Shown here: positions 62,401 to 64,000 of the stretch, piece by piece | Layout: each line of letters starts with the position of its first letter | How positions within the stretch are numbered: the first letter of the stretch is position 1 | NCBI GenBank assembly: GCA_030268105.1 | Contig: BSDZ01000031.1 | Span: 620,001 to 684,000 of the forward strand | Reading direction: 5' to 3' | Source: Volvox africanus | Taxonomy: Eukaryota > Chlorophyta > Chlorophyceae > Chlamydomonadales > Volvocaceae | Length of the DNA stretch: 64,000 nucleotides | Program-made: the position numbers and the translations under genes | The notes under the pieces: generated by a model | Databases searched by the model: none | What the model saw: the letters and a program-made list of their open reading frames with translations, nothing else | Told to the model about the DNA's origin: nothing

Positions 62401-64000
62401 TAACGGCCGGTGAAGCAAAAGCCCCCAATCCCACACTCATACACACAGACTATGCGACTATGGTGCAATGTGAGATGTGTATTATCTACTTACTGCGTCC
62501 TCCTCGCTGGCAGTTAGATTTCATTTCATTGGTTTTGTGGAAACGGAGGAGGCAACGAAAGGTCTTTCCGCGCCTTCCTGTCTGCCTGAACAAGGCTGGG
62601 CCTGACCACCATCACCACCACGGTCTGGTTTTGAAGCTTGTTCGATCAATTATGTTGAGAATGAAGTATAGAGTCTAGTGCCTTTTGAACACTGCCCTTA
62701 ATGAAGGAGCTAAATTCCCTGACCTTGAAGCACCTAATTTGGATTGGTGAAAACCGAAGTGTTAAAAATGCAAATCCGAAATTAGCCAAATCATTTATTC
62801 CACTTGCCAACTTAAGCTTCGCGCAATCTCGCCTCTCAACAGTCTGTATGCCTGTCAAGGAAGAGGACTCCGAACCAAAGGGGATGGACGACCAAGCCGC
62901 CGCCACCGCCACAGCTACCGCATCAGCCCCCTTATTAGCTGCACCTGCTGGTGGTTCCGGAGCTGCACCTGTTGCGGTGGGCGTTGCTTCCAAAGGCCCC
63001 CGCAATTACGTGGACGCCCCAGCCACTCCTCTGGATGGCGCACTGGTTCAGCGCGCTGAGGATGTGTGGGGGGAGATGTTCGCCGACGGGACGGTGGTGC
63101 CAGGTGGGCACTGCTCAAGTCCTCATCCTTATTGTTGTTCTTTGCGGCTGCCTAGTTCTCACGGCTCCCGCAGATCCCGAATGTCGGATGCGCATGTTGG
63201 TTGTTGAACAAAAAAGCGCCTTGAGTGCCTCAGGTGGTGCCGACGGAGATCTGGCGACCTTGCCTTCACCGCTGCCAGATGGTGCGTCCAGCGTCACGTG
63301 CGGTGGGGGAGCGACCGGCGCCGAAGGGGGGGCCCCCTTGCCGCTGGAATCAAATGGAATGATGCCATTTTATATGTTAGATGCTTACGAGAATTCAGAT
63401 GCTCGTCCAGGTACGGAGTGTGCTATGTGTACGGTGTGGGGAAGATGTGCATTTGGGTGTGGGCTTTTCACTTGGCCTATTCGGTATTCTTGCCCCTCCA
63501 TGTTGTGAGGGGGCTCATTCCCCCTCCCGTATTGTCCCTCTTGCTCCCGTACACCAGGGGAGGTCCTGCTGTTTGGCAAGGTGGAGGCGGAGGGACGCTG
63601 GCAGAGCTGCGCTGTGACGGTGCGGGGGCTCCAGCGCTGCCTGCTGGTGGTGCCGCGGCCAGAGGTATTTGAGGACAGGGATGGGGCCATTGCGGCTCTG
63701 GAAGCCGCGGTGAAGGCGGACCCCTCTCGCCGTGTGGAACTTATCAAGCTGCTGCAGGTGTTGCTGAGTGCTGTTTGTTGGGAGGGAGGGCGAGGAGGGA
63801 CGGTAGGAGTACGAGGTAGCATGCTGTTTGGGAGCGTGGGCGAGGAGGAACGGGTGCAGGAAGCCAAGGAAATGGGTCGTTCCCGCCCCGTCATATAGGA
63901 TTCCCTAGTGCCGTAGCAGCCGGCAGAAATTCCTAGCCGGTAACACTCTTCCTCCGGCCCCTCCCAGGAGCGATGCAGCTCTGTGCGCGATGAGGTTCGC
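59482..64000 (+). CDS. POLA1: DNA polymerase alpha catalytic subunit, N-terminal part, continues past the window
   Basis: Catalytic subunit of polymerase alpha-primase, which extends RNA primers at replication origins and on Okazaki fragments in the nucleus. Nine exons join in phase over 528 codons: 59482-59750, 60019-60098, 60593-60692, 61266-61442, 61842-62068, 62843-63103, 63174-63410, 63558-63757, 63968-64000 (cut by the edge). The N-terminus shows the family's conserved block ALEQLRAAREG...YADIVKKRRDAG and VIDDDGTGGYAD. A basic cluster, KKRKK, a MFRKAR motif, an acidic DDLLESILGNI segment and a long Ala-rich linker follow. FYMLDAYENSDARPG then joins EVLLFGKVEAEGRWQSC, the start of the exonuclease-like N-terminal domain. 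The polymerase motifs lie beyond the window. The start fits the family's N-terminus. Exon 3 could begin upstream of 60593. Confidence 0.93.
60462..60480 (+). repeat. Short telomere-like repeat
   Basis: Two adjacent TTTTAGGG-like units in intron 2 of the polymerase gene. Green-algal telomeres use TTTTAGGG or TTTAGGG. Two units can occur by chance. Confidence 0.4.
62266..62440 (+). repeat. Dispersed repeat, copy 2
   Basis: Nearly identical to 48431-48611, in intron 5 of the polymerase gene, same orientation. Sequence homology stops abruptly at both ends, as expected of an inserted element. Confidence 0.9.

Overview
The window is nuclear DNA of a green alga, most likely a colonial or multicellular volvocine (Volvox, Pleodorina, Eudorina or a relative). 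The signs are intron-rich genes with GT-AG junctions, GC-rich exons set in AT-rich spacers, long Ala, Gln, Gly and Pro runs inside coding exons, a plant-type UDP-arabinose 4-epimerase, and many micro- and minisatellites. No prokaryotic features, rRNA, tRNA or CRISPR arrays were seen. The gene models below were assembled by eye from splice-site phase and conserved motifs.

Layout. (1) 897-5404, minus: a complete ten-exon UDP-arabinose/UDP-glucose 4-epimerase. (2) 8424-12919, minus (gene A); 26489-31420, plus (gene B); 38023-40796, plus (gene C): three paralogous genes for large, low-complexity proteins. All three share the same C-terminal module, with introns at the same places and phases. (3) 48833 to about 57226, minus: an EF-hand, multi-pass membrane protein with at least 17 exons, of a family I do not recognise. 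(4) 59482 to the right edge, plus: the N-terminal third or so of the DNA polymerase alpha catalytic subunit, nine exons in the window, divergent from the membrane-protein gene.

The A/B/C cluster is the most interesting part. The shared module reads V.P..[YF]F..DG.LLKG, then an intron, then AVL..AC..IRL, then two further conserved helices. A short LLR[LV].P motif lies upstream at variable distance. The first part resembles the end of a SAND-type DNA-binding domain. With the Q/A/P/S-rich tails, basic N-termini and clustering, this suggests the volvocine VARL (RegA-like) family. That family includes regA, the germ-soma regulator of Volvox carteri, which sits in a cluster with rls paralogues. The family relationship of A, B and C is directly visible; the VARL assignment is inference.

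The spacers between these genes (about 13.5, 6.5 and 8 kb) are AT-rich and largely non-coding. The largest holds a degenerate LTR retrotransposon with a gag-like fragment and an inverted third copy of the LTR. A dispersed repeat of about 175 bp occurs beyond the 3' end of the membrane-protein gene and again, nearly identical, in an intron of the polymerase gene. Prominent simple repeats include about 500 bp of (TAA)n, eight perfect-length 23-bp units in an epimerase intron and five 28-bp units in a membrane-protein intron.
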